This document shows positions 5,150 to 6,118 of a stretch of DNA of 6,118 nt, in pieces (position 1 is the stretch's first letter; each line of letters opens with the position of its first letter). The translations under genes and the position numbers were made by a program. Below the pieces are notes generated by a model that worked only from the letters and a program-made list of their open reading frames with translations, did not search any database and was not told the DNA's origin. The DNA is from JAWXBT01 sp964523015 (GTDB taxonomy: Bacteria; Bdellovibrionota_C; UBA2361; J135), in NCBI GenBank assembly GCA_964523015.1, contig CAZFXN010000091.1:1-6118 (forward strand), written 5' to 3'.

Positions 5150-6118
5150 TGAATAAGCGAGAGTCCTTTAGAGAGACGGTTTCAAAACAGTGTGCGCCGC
5201 TAGAGCGCACGCCGCTAACTACTGTTCAGATAAACGTAGGCAAACTCTGTAACCAAGCCTGTCTTCACTGCCACGTCGAAGCCGGACCGAAACGGAAAGA
5301 GATCATGACCGAGGAGGTTGGGGCGCGTATCATCGAGCTTCTTAAGCGATCGCCACAGATAACAACAGTTGATATCACTGGAGGTGCGCCGGAGCTTAAT
5401 GCAAATTTTCGCACCATTGCTGTTGCTGCTCGCGAATTGGGCCTTCATGTAATTGATCGTTGCAACCTAACAGTATTTTTTGAGCCGGATCAGGAGTCGC
5501 TGTCGAATTTTCTTAGAGAAAACTCAATTCATGTAATCGCCTCTTTACCCTGCTATTCAAAGGATAATGTTGAAAAGCAAAGAGGAAGCGGTGTTTTTCA
5601 AAAAAGCATTGATGCGCTTAAAATTCTAAATGAACTTGGATACGGAGTTCCTGATTCGGATCTGATTTTAGATCTGGTCTATAATCCGCTAGGTGCTTCT
5701 TTGCCTCCGCCGCAGGACACCCTTGAATTGGCCTACAAAGAAGAGCTGCGAGATCTATTTGGGATAGAGTTTAACCATTTATTTACCATTACGAATGTAC
5801 CAATTAGCCGCTTTCTGCACCAACTTAAACGGGAGGAGCGTTATGAGGAGTACATGAATCTGCTTGCGGCAAGTTTTAATCCACATGCCGCAGAGAAGAT
5901 AATGTGTCGTTCACTTGTTTCAGTTAGCTGGACAGGGGAACTTTATGACTGCGATTTTAACCAGATGCTTGAACTTCCTCTCAGTGGCAAGAGGCAAACA
6001 ATTTGGGATATAGAATCTTTTGATCTAATCTCCAGTGGGAAAATTGCTTTTGCAGATCACTGCTATGCTTGTACCGCCGGAACCGGGAGTTCATGCGGTG
6101 GCAGTTTGGTATCAATTT
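5149..6118 (+). CDS. arsS: ArsS, arsenosugar biosynthesis radical SAM protein; 3' end beyond right edge
   Basis: The frame runs 323 codons from the ATG at 5149 to the window edge without a stop. The radical SAM iron-sulfur cluster motif is Cys34-x3-Cys38-x2-Cys41 (CNQACLHC), followed by HVEAGP. The SAM-binding strand is DITGGAPELN (75-84). Family-typical stretches are RCNLTV (104-109), ASLPCYS (131-137), DLVYNPLGASLPP (175-187) and NHLFTITNVPISRF (209-222). The C-terminal part is Cys-rich: Cys253, Cys268, then C-YA-C-TAGTGSS-C (305, 308, 316), probably binding another cluster. ArsS enzymes are reported to add the 5'-deoxyadenosyl radical to dimethylated As(III), giving the adenosyl precursor of arsenosugars, after ArsM methylation. 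Some family members are selenoproteins; here no in-frame TGA is seen and the motif positions use TGT/TGC. The start overlaps the PiT stop by 1 nt, with GAGG 11 nt upstream. Only a few residues are probably missing. Confidence 0.92.
   Translation, partial: MNKRESFRETVSKQCAPLERTPLTTVQINVGKLCNQACLHCHVEAGPKRKEIMTEEVGARIIELLKRSPQITTVDITGGAPELNANFRTIAVAARELGLHVIDRCNLTVFFEPDQESLSNFLRENSIHVIASLPCYSKDNVEKQRGSGVFQKSIDALKILNELGYGVPDSDLILDLVYNPLGASLPPPQDTLELAYKEELRDLFGIEFNHLFTITNVPISRFLHQLKREERYEEYMNLLAASFNPHAAEKIMCRSLVSVSWTGELYDCDFNQMLELPLSGKRQTIWDIESFDLISSGKIAFADHCYACTAGTGSSCGGSLVSI

Noticed and set aside
5215..5448. Minus-strand open frame opposite arsS
   Set aside because: It overlaps the conserved radical SAM cluster motif region on the other strand and its product has no recognisable feature.

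Overview
This bacterial window (6118 bp, moderate GC by eye) carries two divergent gene sets that look like part of an arsenic-methylation/arsenosugar island. The anchor is the right-edge gene, a radical SAM protein closely matching the ArsS family (arsenosugar biosynthesis). No taxonomic marker is present. Sec-type signal peptides on two proteins and Shine-Dalgarno (SD) starts fit a Gram-negative bacterium, but I cannot name a phylum.

Left half, minus strand, in transcription order: a small PQ-loop/SemiSWEET-like membrane protein (1345-1812, start uncertain); a 132-bp gap with a possible promoter; a 62-residue cysteine-rich peptide with internal repeats (1024-1212); a secreted single-domain rhodanese (494-1021) starting 2 nt after the peptide's stop; and a secreted DUF547 protein (from 478, running off the left edge). 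The last three are packed like an operon.

Right half, plus strand: a fusion of a TVP38/TMEM64 (VTT) membrane domain to a mercuric-reductase-like flavoprotein (1830-4025); a PiT-family phosphate transporter overlapping it by 4 nt (4022-5149); and arsS overlapping that by 1 nt (5149 to the right edge, nearly complete). These overlaps imply one translationally coupled operon.

How they may work together (inference): ArsS attaches a 5'-deoxyadenosyl group to dimethylated arsenic. The PiT carrier would bear on phosphate or arsenate entry. The flavoprotein and rhodanese could do thiol, sulfur or metalloid redox chemistry. The PQ-loop protein could move a small solute, possibly a sugar. Cysteine clusters recur: eight Cys in the small peptide, a CxCC tail on the flavoprotein, a CxC in the PiT loop, and the Cys-rich C-terminus of ArsS. 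This fits a soft-metal or metalloid theme. The cysteine-rich peptide is the element I do not recognise and the best candidate for something undescribed. No RNA genes, CRISPR arrays, mobile elements or clear terminators were seen.
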